A stretch of DNA of 64,000 bases, from assembly GCA_013339765.2 (NCBI GenBank), contig CM023457.1, positions 58,255,013 through 58,319,012 on the forward strand, written 5' to 3'. The number at the start of each line of letters is the position of its first letter. Position 1 is the stretch's first letter. Below the pieces are notes generated by a model, which saw nothing but the letters and a program-made list of their open reading frames with translations, was not told where the DNA came from and made no database searches. Position numbers and translations under genes: made by a program. The DNA comes from Haemaphysalis longicornis. Lineage: Eukaryota > Arthropoda > Arachnida > Ixodida > Ixodidae. This document shows positions 11,978 through 23,546 of this stretch, one piece after another.

Positions 11978-12437
11978 CGTAAGCTACACTGGCCGAGTTT
12001 GAGCAGTATCGCGTGTGCCGTGAAGGGCTGTTCTGCGCAAGCGCGAGGGACATTGGATTGAATGGGATAGGATTGGCTTGGCTTAACTTGGCTTGGCTTG
12101 GCTTGGTTTGGCTTGGCTTGGATTGAATTGGATTGGATTGGATTTGGATTGGATTGGATTAAAGTGGATTGTGTTGCGTCACAGCTGCGGCAGGCGCACT
12201 GGTGCCGGCGCGTGCCCAGGTGTGTGCCTCAATTGCGCAGTAGCCAAGTCTGACGCTGCACCGGAGACGCTCAATAGCCGTTTCGCGTGGCGCGTGAAGA
12301 GCCGTGCTGAGCATGCGCGAGGAGCAGTGACAGGACTGAACAGGACTGGACTGGACTGGACTGGACTGGATTGCTGAACCTTAGCTCACGCTACGTATAC
12401 CCTGGCATAGCAGAGCTAAGCCACTACTAATTTTTCC
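11978..12437 (-). mobile_element. Pentamer-core SINE, copy 2
   Basis: This is the inverted counterpart of the element at 5687-5999. On the minus strand TGGCTTAGCTCTG (12411-12423) is A-box-like and GGTTCAGCAATCC (12368-12380) is a good B-box match. A short pentamer tract follows, then a GC-rich block of about 150 bp absent from copy 1, a second and longer AATCC/CCAAG array (about 12050-12170) and the shared end ending AGCTTACGCTAC plus A residues. The GC-rich block recurs near 28000. Confidence 0.65.
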
Positions 12438-12439
12438 AA

Positions 12440-13317
12440 AACGTCTAGAGAGCTTTACAGCATTTTACACTGGCTCTGGAGCGGACGCGTGCGATTCTTG
12501 CCGACGCGACCCGATAGACCTACGCAATTTTCGTCATAGCCTATAGCGCAGGAATGCTTCACTGTAAAAAAAAAATGGCCGCGTTGCAAATGTGGACGAA
12601 AGACTATAGTCGACTGGCGCCCCTGCCAAGTAAATGCTTCCCTTCTGTTTCCCGCTTACCTCTCATGCTGTTCCTCTCCCATCTCGGTCCTCCCAAGATA
12701 ACACGTTAGAGGTTTGCTCAGTTCAATTTAAATTTACCGCGTTCCACTGCTCCAAGTCGGGTGCCTCGATGCCAGCGCTGCCGTACGGCGGAGACACGCG
12801 CCAATCGAGGCGCCCTACTTCAACATTTATAGAACCACGTTGCTCTACTCCACGAGCGTTCCAAGCAGAACGGGGAACCTATCTACTGGGAACCTTTCGC
12901 AACTGTTGCCGCTTGATTTCCTAAAATGCCGCCAGAAGCTATAGTAGCGCGGCCGCCAGCAGGCCACGGAGTGATTTTTTTTTTTTTCTGCAGTGGATGT
13001 TAGTATTTCAGTTCGCAAAAATCAAGCATCTATGAATTTTTTTTATAAAGGAACACTGTAAATGTATTCATTTTCTGTCTTATATTTGTGTAATGTCTCG
13101 TTCTTGTATGAACATTGACACCGGACTTAGACGTTGTGATTTGGCTGTGAGTATATAGGACTATTGCGCAGATTTTGTTTCACTTTGGCCGGGTGACAGA
13201 ATCGAGCCACAGAAAGACTGACAAACAGACGTATACAGACAGACCAAAATTTCTGGGTTTAAATAGCCCAAGAAAGACTATCGTCTTTTAAAAAAATACA
13301 AGAGTGGGCAAGAGCAT
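12440..13317. other. No supported gene
   Basis: Only short frames were seen. Homopolymer A and T runs lie at about 12566 and 12976. A weak ACAGACAG tract is near 13225. No gene or complete repeat was recognised. Confidence 0.4.
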
Positions 13318-13332
13318 TCCTTTCCGACACAA

Positions 13333-13591
13333 TGAGCACGAGGTCGCGGGTTCGATTCCCGGCCGCGGCGGCCGCTTTTCTGATGGAGGCGAAAAGCAAA
13401 AACGCCCGTGTGTACGAGATTTCGGCGCACGTTAAAGATCCCCAGGTGGTCAAAATTAATCCGGAGCCCTCCACTACGGCGCGCCTCATCGCCTGCGTTG
13501 CGTCGGCGCGTTAAAACCCTAAAATCAAATCAAATCAAATCAAATCAAATCAAATCAAATCAAATCAATCAATCAATCAAATCAAATCAAT
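13333..13591 (+). mobile_element. Ruka-type SINE, 5'-truncated, with target duplication
   Basis: The copy starts inside the tRNA-like head (GAGCACGAGGTCGCGG), keeps the B box GGTTCGATTCC, and has the body with GGAGGCGAAAAGCAAAAACG and CCCAGGTGGTCAAAATTAAT. It ends in an (AAATC)n/(AATC)n tail. CTTTCCGACACAA at 13320-13332 is repeated at 13592-13604, a 13-bp target-site duplication that fixes both ends. The A box is missing, so the copy is not transcriptionally competent by itself. Confidence 0.9.
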
Positions 13592-13604
13592 CTTTCCGAC
13601 ACAA

Positions 13605-15050
13605 ACCTGTGCTGATGCCTCAGGCAATCAAATCCCAGCCCGCCGGTGTTCACTCTGCCTTAGGCGTGCCACCACTGAACATGCCGGCATATTCCAAGGC
13701 CGAATACTTCGTTAAAACTTGAAAAACGTCTACCCTACGGAAAGTTTCCAGCAGGAAAAAAAAATCGACACCACGGAGCTTATGCAAACAGACTTTTCTG
13801 GAAATTTTTTCAGCCGGGCGTATCCGAAGTCCGCATTTCTTCTCCCTCGCTTGCTTGCTATTCTTGCAATGTCACTTCAACAAAATGTTCCTGTGCGACG
13901 ACGGGCGAAGTAACAAACTAAAGAAAGAAATAAAATGCGTGTGCGTTGCTTAATTTTACGGCACACGCATATCGCCGGCACGTAAGGCTCGCAGAACATG
14001 CATGTTCAGCGGCGTCTGCTTAGAATTTTGATAGACGAAATGTTCTCGCGCACCGTTTGTCGGGTCATTCTTGAATTCTCAACAACCTTATCGGCTTACA
14101 AACAGCCTCGGGCATCTGAATGAACGTCATTTATGTGCACTGTAAAACGCCGTCTCTGTTTAAATCCGATGTGCCAGTATTTGTATTTTAACGAATAGCA
14201 TCCGCTTCGGCGTAAGATCCCCGTTGCATGCATGCCACGCTGTTATGTCGCCGAAGCGGATTCTAAAAGCGGATTGGCAGTCATTTATGAAAACACCCGA
14301 CCAACCTTGCATGTCCTTCTATCACCGGTATTTTCTCTCTTTTTTTAATTTCGAAGGGTACAGGCGGTACGCTATCTGGAATGTTGCTAAGCGGGCTGGG
14401 TTATTTTATAGATATATATATCCTCTTTTGGGAATTGGGGTTTTACTTGCCTGGATGCAGAATTACTCTTCAGCAGCAATCTTATATTATGAGATGCAAA
14501 ATAATTTGATACGGATTTACGACTCAAATCTGCGTGCTATAAACGCGAAAACAAGGTTACAGAAATCGCCTAATCTCAGGAGGCGCCTAAAATAGCAGTC
14601 AATGTCGTTGTGTTACGTCCGATGGCCGCGTAAAGTTGTAATTAATAATAACATGAGGAGTGTTTAGTTTCAAACAGCAGCCTCAATTGGGGTCCGTTCG
14701 CGTAAGCGACAAATTTTCGGAGGCAAATCGAATTCTGCGTACGTCCTCCCGGGGGGAAATCATCGGTCAGCATCGAGATTTATTCGGGAACGTGGGACCT
14801 TAAATATATTCCGTAAGCGCAATGATGTTGACGTTGTTTGCGCAGTTGCTGGCGAGCGCCACGGTTCCGACGTCGGCGATAGAGCATGTCCAGTATGTTA
14901 GGGACAACTCCTAAATGCTAGAAAAAATCACAGACTTTGCCCTAAAAAATGGTCGCTACAAGATGGTTCAATGGCTGACCGACTACCTGTTCAAGTTCAC
15001 CAGTCACAAATGAACACCGGTGCGCATCTATCTTGCCCCACCAACCGTAA
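13605..15050. other. No supported gene; hairpin at 14.2 kb
   Basis: AGCATCCGCTTCGGCG near 14200 is inverted as CGCCGAAGCGGATTCT near 14250. A 123-codon frame (14224-14595) begins within this hairpin. It has aromatic- and leucine-rich segments but no recognisable domain or splice context. I treat it as unproven. Confidence 0.35.
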
Positions 15051-15287
15051 TGTGCCATCAAGAACTATGCCGGACAACCCCTCCCTTCAGGGGAAGGCCA
15101 GTGTGTGTGTGTTGCTCCAACGAAACCTCGAGAGACACCTACAGTGACAGCTACAGTGAAGCTTGAACATTGCTTAGATGTACTACAACAACTTAGTGGC
15201 GTCTTTCCCAATCCTCCTTTCCATTCCCTACCCACAGGGCTTTATAGCCTCCCCTCTTCAATAAAGTAATTCAGTCAGTCAGTCATC
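15050..15287 (+). mobile_element. Probable LINE 3' end with (CAGT)n tail
   Basis: The segment ends TTCAATAAAGTAATTCAGT followed by CAGTCAGTCAT, the form of a non-LTR element 3' end with a tetranucleotide tail after an AATAAAG signal. Upstream is pyrimidine-rich noncoding sequence. No reverse transcriptase is attached. Confidence 0.45.
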
Positions 15288-15721
15288 AAATCCCCTCACA
15301 TCGGTGCTTCTCAAAATGAGCATCTCGAGACAAAAAAAAAAAATACTTTTTGTGCTTTCCAACCATAATTTAGTTCCTATTTGTACCTCTCTGTTTTTTA
15401 AGCAACTGCTAAGAGCAAGAAAACTTAGTAAGTAGGTTTCTTAGTGCCGTTATAAGTGCAATTCAGTGCCGTCACCAACTTTTCTTGTCACACTTGGTTT
15501 CGCCTACAACCTCTCTGCCACCACTGCTTCCTCTGCTGCAACATCCTCCTCACAATAGCCATTTGACACTGACTCTGAGTGATCTTTCTCTGTAAAATTA
15601 TTGCTGTCAGCAGTGATCTTTAGCGCGATGAGTATCTACAGAATTTTAACCCGATGAACAGCAAGTTTGATCGCACAAGGGATCTACCAACTGGTTTTGG
15701 TAATATTCAAACGGCAATAAA

Positions 15722-15805
15722 TAATCATGATGTGATAATTAATGTCCACTCAGGACGAGGGCCTCTCCTATAGACTTCCAACAAGTCGTATCCTGTAATG
15801 TCTGT
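15722..15805 (-). mobile_element. LINE 3'-end scrap
   Basis: AATGTCCACTCAGGACGAGG and GCCTCTCCTATAGAC match the phrase at 10085, 18794 and 21963. Only about 80 bp survive. Confidence 0.4.
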
Positions 15806-15861
15806 ATCAGTTCTTGGCTCCCGCACTTTCTTTGATTACAGGGATTTTACGTGCCGAAGGT

Positions 15862-15952
15862 AGTGAAGGGCTCGGGCCTAATTTTTACCACCTGGGGATC
15901 TACAACGTGCGTCGAAATGTCGAACACCGGCGTTTTCGCTTTTCGCCTCCAT
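15862..15952 (-). mobile_element. Ruka-type SINE body fragment
   Basis: GAAGGGCTCGGGCCTAATTT, TTACCACCTGGGGATC and CGCTTTTCGCCTCCATC match, in antisense, the SINE body seen complete at 34850-35080. Both the tRNA head and the tail are absent. Confidence 0.75.
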
Positions 15953-15954
15953 CT

Positions 15955-18260
15955 CCCCCCTCCCCCCTTCCCCAAATACTCTCATATTTCGCGTTCAACG
16001 AGTTTTTTACCCACGCAGGCGACACGGTGAAGTTGAAATAATTTCTAACTTAAGCAGCAAGTTTTTAAAACTGCGCAGGCAACGTTTGTTCATATTCTCA
16101 AATAGCATTGCATTTCGAGCTTGTTCACAGACTTTAAGGTGAAGTAAAGAGATCATCGATCTCATGGGGCTTATATGCGTCCGGGGCGTACACCAGCATT
16201 CTGACCATTTGAGCTATTTTTCGAATGAAGCCTTAGCTCGGCACGCAGTCCTTGCCAATTTTTGCTTCAGTTTATGTTCCCAATGACCAAAGAGCGGTGT
16301 TTATGAATATCCGTTTGTCCGTGTTCCCTCACTTCGCTTATGTTTGCGCAAAACAATTATGGATATTTTCATATTTCGAGTAGTTTGTAGCTCTCATCTC
16401 CAGTCCAGGAGCACAGTTTACCCTTTTTTTTTTGCTGTGTACGTCGGTTACTTCAACTGCAGGGGTTAGCAATTTAAGATTACTTTGTTACATTATTTTG
16501 GTGATGTTACTTCAGTCCATGACCTGCTTACAGTAATTAATAGTGAACACAAATTTATTGAATTGTCGGAAAGCTAGCTACTCAATCGCCAATCCGTAAT
16601 GCCGAGTATTTGATCCCCTCGCAATCACAGCTTTAATTTTCGCAGAGCAAGTATAAGTAAGTAAAAGCGCGCCATTACTAGCACATTTGTTCCTCTGCCA
16701 TGCGGCACCAGCTGATTGTAAGGTTGGCTAAACAAGCGTTCATTCATTTAATGCCGATCGCGCGAACGTCTGTGTATAGCATTGCGGTGAAGGCATCTTA
16801 AGACACGTTTCATTACTTGTTCGTAGACGTGCACCCCACACGATTTTAGGCGCCTTTCTTTATTATTACACTGAACAGAACTCGCAGGTGAAGCATATTT
16901 GTCTTGCAAGTGCACCATTCTTCGTATGGTGGCTCGCGGTCGGTAATTTATGGTGAACGTATGGTAATCCTCAAAATTTACTAGTGCATATTGCTTCAAG
17001 AAAAAAAGGCTTGAAACCACGACAGAAAAAAAAAAAAAAACCGAAGCACGACGTTGTTATTCATTTTTTCTGTCGTGGTTTTTAGCGCTATCTTTCTTGA
17101 ATCAATATTCACCAACTAGCTCGATAGCATATTATACTTGAACAACCTGTAAAGCATCAATTTTGACATTAAAAGCCTATTTGTGTGCGGAATCCTGGCG
17201 GCAATAAAGTGTTCATAGGCCCTCGAAACAAAGCGACATTCAAGCTTCAGTAGTAACTGCTTTGAGGGTTTTTTAACCTGTATATTCCAGTTTGCTCCCT
17301 ACATAAATTATTCACGAAACGTTGCCCGTATCGCACGCATGCAATCAGTATAAAAATTAGCGCTAGGGACTGGCACGCTTTTTCCTTCTTTTCGACGTGT
17401 TTACTCAGGGCAACGCTGTAACTCTCTGGAGACATAATTCGACCATTTGCAGTTGTCGTGTGAAAAAGAACGAAGGACGTTTCTTCGCGCGGCATTCAAA
17501 GCATTCACAGGCTTTGCCCGGAGCTGCTTTCACTTAGGGGCCTCGGCGCTCTTTTTTCCTATCGTCAAGGCATCTATGCATTTTTATCGGCTAAGGCTGT
17601 TTGCGGCATATTACTGCGACCATAACATTCGCGCGCTCTCTCTTCTGACGATTTAGTTTTACTTTTTCGGCCGGCACTCATACTCTCGAAACTTTGCTGA
17701 GCATTCTCCCGGCCTTTCCGTCCTTTTCTTTCTCCTCTCCTGCCATTTCTTTCTTTTCACGCGTTATTGATACGAAAGAAGTAGTTAACTAGATAGGTCA
17801 CAAATCCGGCGTCACTGTGGCCGGGAGATGGCCAACAGCAGAGCTATATTTCTTTACTTACACTGGCTGCACCAGTGCAAGTCGTGCTGCATACGTTTAT
17901 TTTTTTCTTCTCTCTTTTTGGTAACTTATAGCTGTAGTAGCCCTCTGCACTGGTCTGCACTCATCTGCACTGGTTTCACACTCATCTGCACCAGTTCAAG
18001 TAACAAAAAATGTCTGGCATGACCGAGAACTCGCACGCAAAGCAACCGATGGCACCGAGAAACAAAAAAGATAACTTTTTATAGAGCAGAAGGAAAAAAA
18101 ATAAGACGCAGCTAGAAAAGATGTAAACCGACAAAGCGCTTGTCTCCTCTACGCATCTTGTCTGCGTGTTTTGTCGGCGTATTTTTTTCTCTCCCTTTTT
18201 TTTGCGCTGTCGCAAGAAATAGTTGACCGAACTGAGCAAAGATGTGCTTCAGTTGACGCC
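15955..18260. other. No supported gene; small hairpin at 17.0 kb
   Basis: AAACCACGACAGAAAAAA at about 17015 is inverted as TTTTTTCTGTCGTGGTTT at about 17066, with a loop of roughly 35 bp. Short imperfect repeats of TCTGCACTGGT lie at 17947-17990. No gene was recognised. Confidence 0.4.
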
Positions 18261-18266
18261 AAATTT

Positions 18267-18545
18267 CAGGGGCGAAACCCCTTAGGGGCTCGGGCTGTCG
18301 GCGTCTCATATCGTCGTAGTATCACGTAGTCACGGTACTAAAACACTGGGACACTCGTTTTCCAACGCCTTGCGTAGAGCGTTTGTGCTTCAAAGATACG
18401 AGACTTGCAACAAATCTGTATACCTGTACCTCCCAAAGGTTTCATCTCCGTGGGCAAAAACGTCAAGGCGCCAAGAATACACGTATACACTGCATGCTTC
18501 GCCCCTCCCCAGGTTTCACGTTAGCGCAGGTGGCCCGGGATCTTT
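18267..18545 (+). repeat. GGGGCGAAG-TIR repeat, uninterrupted copy
   Basis: The left end AGGGGCGAAACCCCTTAGGG and the terminal CTTCGCCCCTCCCC form short inverted repeats. Between them, GTAGTCACGG(T/C)ACTAAAAC, GGGACACTCG and AAGGCGCCAAGAATACACGT align along their whole length with 34641-35163. This copy lacks the SINE found in the other, so it shows the empty target site. It is noncoding and is probably a MITE-like element. Confidence 0.7.
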
Positions 18546-18611
18546 CTTTTAACCTCCTGTGTACGAAAAGAAGTAATAGAGTTGAAAAGGAAACTATACA
18601 CAAGTTCGAGG

Positions 18612-18690
18612 CCTGAGTGGGAATTGAATACTGATCCTCGGAAAGCGAAATGACCAGGAATTACCAACGCCACCACGGCTCGACAGCTGT
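18612..18690 (-). other. Degenerate tRNA-like sequence (SINE head)
   Basis: On the minus strand GTGGTGGCGTTGGTAAT resembles an A box, and about 35 bases later CAGTATTCAATTCC resembles a B box. Stem pairing is poor and no discriminating anticodon arm is convincing. A decayed tRNA-derived SINE is more likely than a tRNA gene. Confidence 0.3.
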
Positions 18691-18793
18691 AGCAGTCTAA
18701 AGGAGGGCCTAGGGAATGCGCTATTGACTTCGACTGAAGGGGGGCGTATTCTCTTGAAGCAAGCGTTTCCGGCATGTCTATTTCACACTAGTT

Positions 18794-19250
18794 TCATCAT
18801 CATCATCACCAGCCCATCTACGCCCACTGCAGGGCAAAGGCCTCTCCCATTATACTCCAATTACCCCGGTCCTGTGTTAAACTGTGACCAATTTAACCCC
18901 GCAAACTTCTTGATCTCATCTGCCCATCTAACTTTCTGCCACCCCCTCCGTGCCACGCTTGCCTTCTCTAGGGATTCACTCTGTTACCGTTAATGACCAA
19001 CGGCTATCTTGTCTTCGCATTGCATGCCCTGCCCACACCCATTTCTTCTTCTTAATTTCTACTAGTGTGTCCTTAACACGCGTTTGTTCCCTGACCCACT
19101 CCGCTCTCTTCTTGTCACTTAGTGTTACATCTATCATCTTCCGCTGTAACATTAATCTGGTGTAACATTCACCATATTCAAACCTATATGAATGAGCTTT
19201 TCGAATGTGTTTCCTGAAGCATTCTTTGCGCGCCTTCTCCCGAATCACTC
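18794..19250 (-). pseudogene. RTE-like LINE 3' end (RT C-terminus and tail)
   Basis: The minus strand encodes MIDVTLSDKKRAEWVREQTR, then WVWAGHAMRRQDSRWSLTVT, the conserved C-terminal stretch of RTE-type endonuclease/RT proteins. A stop after VTE and a frame change interrupt it. The remaining residues run on in another frame (KLDGQMRSRSLRG). The element ends in a (GAT)n tail, seen as (CAT)n at 18794-18808. A paralogous sense copy lies at 39655-40026. Confidence 0.75.
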
Positions 19251-19620
19251 AACAAGACGGTGTCACACATCGCCAGGCAAAACTAAAAAGAGGGACCTAA
19301 ATTGGAGCGCTGGTATAGTGACTGCCGGGAGGTCCGAGTCATATTTCCATGCAAATGGAAATTCCCGCATCGATGTATACCTCTCTTTCATTCTAGTGCG
19401 ATAGCGCGTGGAGGTGATATTTCGTCTCTCTTTATTAGTCGCATTTTACTTGTGGACCCTTATTTCACTTACTTACAGCATTAACTAGAATTTAATCATT
19501 CAAGTTTGGATGCAGCAAGATTCCTCTTCTCTAACTTAAAACAATTAGGAAAAAGCCGGTAAAGTTATTTCAATTGCATACGAACTCTGTGGAGTGCCAG
19601 CATGAAGCAATAGACAGCTT
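19250..19620. other. No supported gene
   Basis: Short chance frames only; nothing recognisable. Confidence 0.4.
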
Positions 19621-19873
19621 ATGCGTAGCACATAAAGGACATATCCGACCAACAATGACCAGCATGAAGGAAATCAAAGCTTATATATTCAGGAGATAAG
19701 GAACACATCTGAACACTGGTCGACCAACCACGATCAAGGAACAAGAAGCTCAAATATACGTAGGACGTAGGGCACACATTCGACCACCAGCTACAAACCA
19801 GCATGAAGGACTAGAAAGCTCATATACGTAGGACATCAGGGACACATCCGACCACCGGTGACCAGCATGAAGG
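19621..19873 (+). repeat. Minisatellite, ~65-bp unit, about four copies
   Basis: ACATCCGACCA, GACCAGCATGAAGGA, AGCTCATATACGTAGGAC and close variants recur in order about every 65 bp. The units have drifted from one another by substitutions and small indels. The array abuts the (GATT)n tail of an inverted SINE. Confidence 0.7.
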
Positions 19874-20520
<647 letters not shown>

Positions 20521-20521
20521 G

Positions 20522-21960
20522 ACCGCTGACTTTTAAAGGGGAAGCTTTCTCAGTGGAACCGATGGCACCCATGAAAAAAAAAAAAAAACTAATGCATTTC
20601 CTTATAGACCGGTTGTTCGCCCGAAAACCTCTGATAATATCTCCGGACACACGGCGCGTGCGAGAAACTGCGCTTGCATTGTGTCAAAACGGTTACTCGA
20701 AAGTCGCGAAAAGGGAACGTTGGTTCTAGATTAGACAATACACGCATCGATCATGAAGAAGGGGTACAATGGTATACCTTTATCTCATAAACCACGCATC
20801 GGTACGCCCTTAGATTGCTCGTACATGCGATTACTTATTGCGGCGAAAATACTCGCGTGGGTTCATTCTTCATTTGCGATTTGGGCCTTTGAAGGTTGGA
20901 CGATCGATTGGACGGACTTGGATTGGATTGGATTGGATTGGATTGGACGTCCTTTGGATTGGACGAAGCTTTCGCGCTTCTGTCATTTTTTTCAGAAAGG
21001 GATCGTTAAGTTTTCTGGCCCTCACCGGGAATAAAGTTTCAAAAGGGTGTGGTTATTACCGCCGAAAATGTGTCAGTACTGTCATTACTTCTTACCGACA
21101 AAGCTGCGGCTGTCGGTCATCACACCTCCTTAGATATGTGTCAGTACTGTCATTACCTCCCTCGCCTTACAAGCCTCGATCGACCTGCAGTATAACAGGG
21201 CCACGCTCCATCGACTCGTGTTCTCGTCTCAGACGACGCGGTCACGTCGTCTGCTCCCAACGCAGCAGACGATCGTCTGCGAGCGAGCACGAACGCGTGC
21301 GCGGATTTGCGTGAACGAATCGGCCAGATCTGCATGTACAGCGACTCCCCTCCGACGGTCCCCTTCGAGGCCCGGCACAGCCGACTGGGAATGTAATCGG
21401 TGGACGCATTCCGCCTTTCCCACCGCCACCCGGCCGACACGTCCTCGACAAGGACTTCGCGCCGACTTCGCGCGACGCATACGAAATGTGTACGCTGCTC
21501 GCATTCTCGCCGGCGACGCCACCGGCCGATGGGAGCACGCGGCGGCACTTACTGTCAAGTAGGCTACCGATAAGTCACCGCTAGAGCTAACTGATGAGCA
21601 ATAAGAAAATAAAAAGAACCAGGGAACAATCACGGGGCGGCGGTTACTGTCAAATGGCGTACCGACAAGCGACCGCTATAGGAATAAATTAAAAGGCCGT
21701 AAGGACCTAAGTAGTTGGCTCTTATTATATGTTGTTCGTTTACATTGGCTGGGGTTTATCTCTCGTTCGTCTGGCCGGTTTGCGATAACATCCGTGAGAG
21801 CGAATGGTTTATATTCATTTGCCTTCAATTTTTTTTGTCTGTTTGTTATGAGCTGAGCAATGTGAACCTTCTGTCCAGGGTATACCTCCGGGCAATCCTA
21901 TACTAACAGGTACGAGAAACGCATGAACATCCAGCTCTCAAAGTACAGCTAAGGAATTCG
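20522..21960. other. No supported gene; small local duplications
   Basis: A run of GGATT pentamers lies at 20919-20945. TGTGTCAGTACTGTCATTAC occurs at about 21070 and 21136. A 48-bp segment with TTACTGTCAA and ACCGCTA is duplicated at about 21540 and 21634. The GC-rich overlapping frames at 21150-21640 on both strands show no domain. Confidence 0.4.
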
Positions 21961-21962
21961 GC

Positions 21963-22110
21963 CCATCATCATCATATCACCATCATCATCGTCAGCAGCA
22001 GCAGCAGCCTATTTACCCCTGCATGAAATAAGGCCTCTCCCGCTGACCTTCGCCCGCTCCTGCCCTGCGCGACCCTAATCCATTATATGCCTCCGAATTT
22101 TCCAATTTCG
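21963..22110 (-). mobile_element. LINE 3'-end fragment with CAT/CAG tail
   Basis: A CATCATCAT plus CAGCAGCAG tail is followed by CCTATTTACCCCTGCATGAA and GGCCTCTCCC, in the same order as the fragments at 10085 and 18794. Coding content is lost. Confidence 0.5.
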
Positions 22111-22299
22111 CCCCTTCGAACCCGTCGCCTAAATCTTCGACAGACGAGGACGGGGAGCTACCCACCTGGCAAGTCAGCGAGCTACCGCGTACGCATACGT
22201 TTAGTAAGGCGACGCGTAAACTTCCAGCAACTGTGGTTGATATCAGCAGAGTTGTACAAGAGTCTCTTTTATAGTGCAAAAAAAAAAACGTATTTCTTA

Positions 22300-22860
22300 A
22301 TTCTACCTGCCCCATGGTGTGGGCGTGCCAAGACACCTTACCTCTCAGCTACGATCCTCGACCTACCCCGAAACAGTGGGAGGGCCTAACGTCACTAAAT
22401 AAGCTGCGCTTAAGAGTACCGCCACTTCGTGCACCCGGATGCGTCTGGGGGCCATTTTGTTTCTGGCATGCAGTGTTGCCATCTCTACCAACGAAACCGC
22501 CGACGGTTGTGACGGGCAGAGTGCGACCAGCCGCTCTAGCGTCCGCGCAGCAGAGAGAGAGAGAGAGAGGCGTTCAAAAACAAAATGGCTGCGCCCATAT
22601 GTAAAGAAATATCACGTGGTGCCGACCGACCAATGATAATCCTGGCGGCACATAACAATGAGAGAAAAGAGTGCCGATACTCTAAAAGCCTTTATTGAGT
22701 GACTCCAGGAGGGCCTGCTGGCCAGCTCCCACCACGCTGACCAGACATTCCTGGTCACCCGTGCCGGGGCTGCAGCCCAGGCCCAAGGCTACCTGGACTA
22801 AGGCCAGCCCACCACACCGAGCGACGGCTCAACGGCCGCCGTTTGCTCGTTTGAGCGCGA
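22300..22860 (+). pseudogene. I-like LINE ORF C-terminus, split by a hAT-like MITE
   Basis: The frame from about 22314 encodes MVWACQDTLPLSYDPRPTPK and QWEG. It is broken by the 321-bp element at 22387-22707. The same frame resumes after the MITE as LLASSHHADQTFLVTRAG and ends at a stop near 22800 (GYLD). The pattern (cysteine-containing WAC motif, then a QWE-LLAS helix) is the C-terminal end of tick I-like LINE ORF2. Only one copy of GGAGGGCC is needed to restore the frame. Confidence 0.65.
22387..22707 (+). mobile_element. hAT-like MITE, copy A (321 bp)
   Basis: Ends are TAACGTCACTAAATAAGC and, as reverse complement of the right end, TGGAGTCACTCAATAAAGG. The exact 8-bp target duplication GGAGGGCC occurs at 22379-22386 and 22708-22715. 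Internal sequence includes GACCGACCAATG, AGAGTGCCGATACTCTAAAA and a GA run. A longer inverted-orientation copy lies at 35527-36000. The 8-bp duplication and YARNG-type ends indicate hAT mobilisation. It is noncoding. Confidence 0.9.
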
Positions 22861-23280
22861 ATCCTCTCTCAACTTAAAACGGACGGAATGTTAAAGAAAT
22901 GGGCTATTCAATCGTGACTGAAATTGAAGTTGAGAAGTGCTGCGCACCGGAATAGGAGTTGAATGATTACAGTGAAAGAGCCTTTGCAGTGAAGTTCGCG
23001 GGTATAGCGCGGCCGCAGCCTGATATCCAGAGTTTTTGCTGCAAAATCTTCTCTGTCGGTGCCTCCACCGTGAGTGGACGCAAAAAGCATGATGATGATG
23101 ATCATGATGGCCTTTGCATTTATGTATAGAAGATGGATATTTAAAACACAGGCGAAAGCATACCTCTTAAATCAGAATATCTGCTTGAATAGCTAGAACT
23201 GTGGATGTCGTCTAGACCTGTTAAATGCGCGGGTTTTGTAATTGTGTCAATCTTTAAAACTCGAATTAGTTCTACTCTGA

Positions 23281-23546
23281 TTGTCCACTTGTATTTTGTT
23301 TTAATTTACTCCTTTGTACTCTAATGTACGTTACTGTACCTTTCCCATATTGTTCTGTAATGTCTTGTGCTCTACATGTTGCTTGTAGTTTTTGTAACTC
23401 ACATTAGAATTTCTAGCTTGTTTGATTTTGCCTCATCATTGTACTGAACCAACGGGGGCTGGGGCCTCTGTCAGGCTTTGTATAGCCTTTAGTCCCAGCC
23501 TGCCTCATCGTACTTCTGAGGAAATAAAATCTTTGAAATCTTTGAA
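23281..23546 (+). mobile_element. CR1/L2-like LINE 3' UTR
   Basis: A T-rich segment with scattered stops ends in GGAAATAAAATCTTTGAAAT followed by another CTTTGAA unit, a repeated (TGAAATCTT)-type tail typical of CR1/L2-group elements. GTCAGGCTTTGTATAGCC and CCCAGCCTGCCTCATCGTAC precede it. No RT remains. Confidence 0.5.

Noticed and set aside
14224..14595. 123-codon frame with hydrophobic stretches
   Set aside because: No family resemblance and no transcript context. The start lies in a hairpin. Chance is likely in AT-rich sequence.
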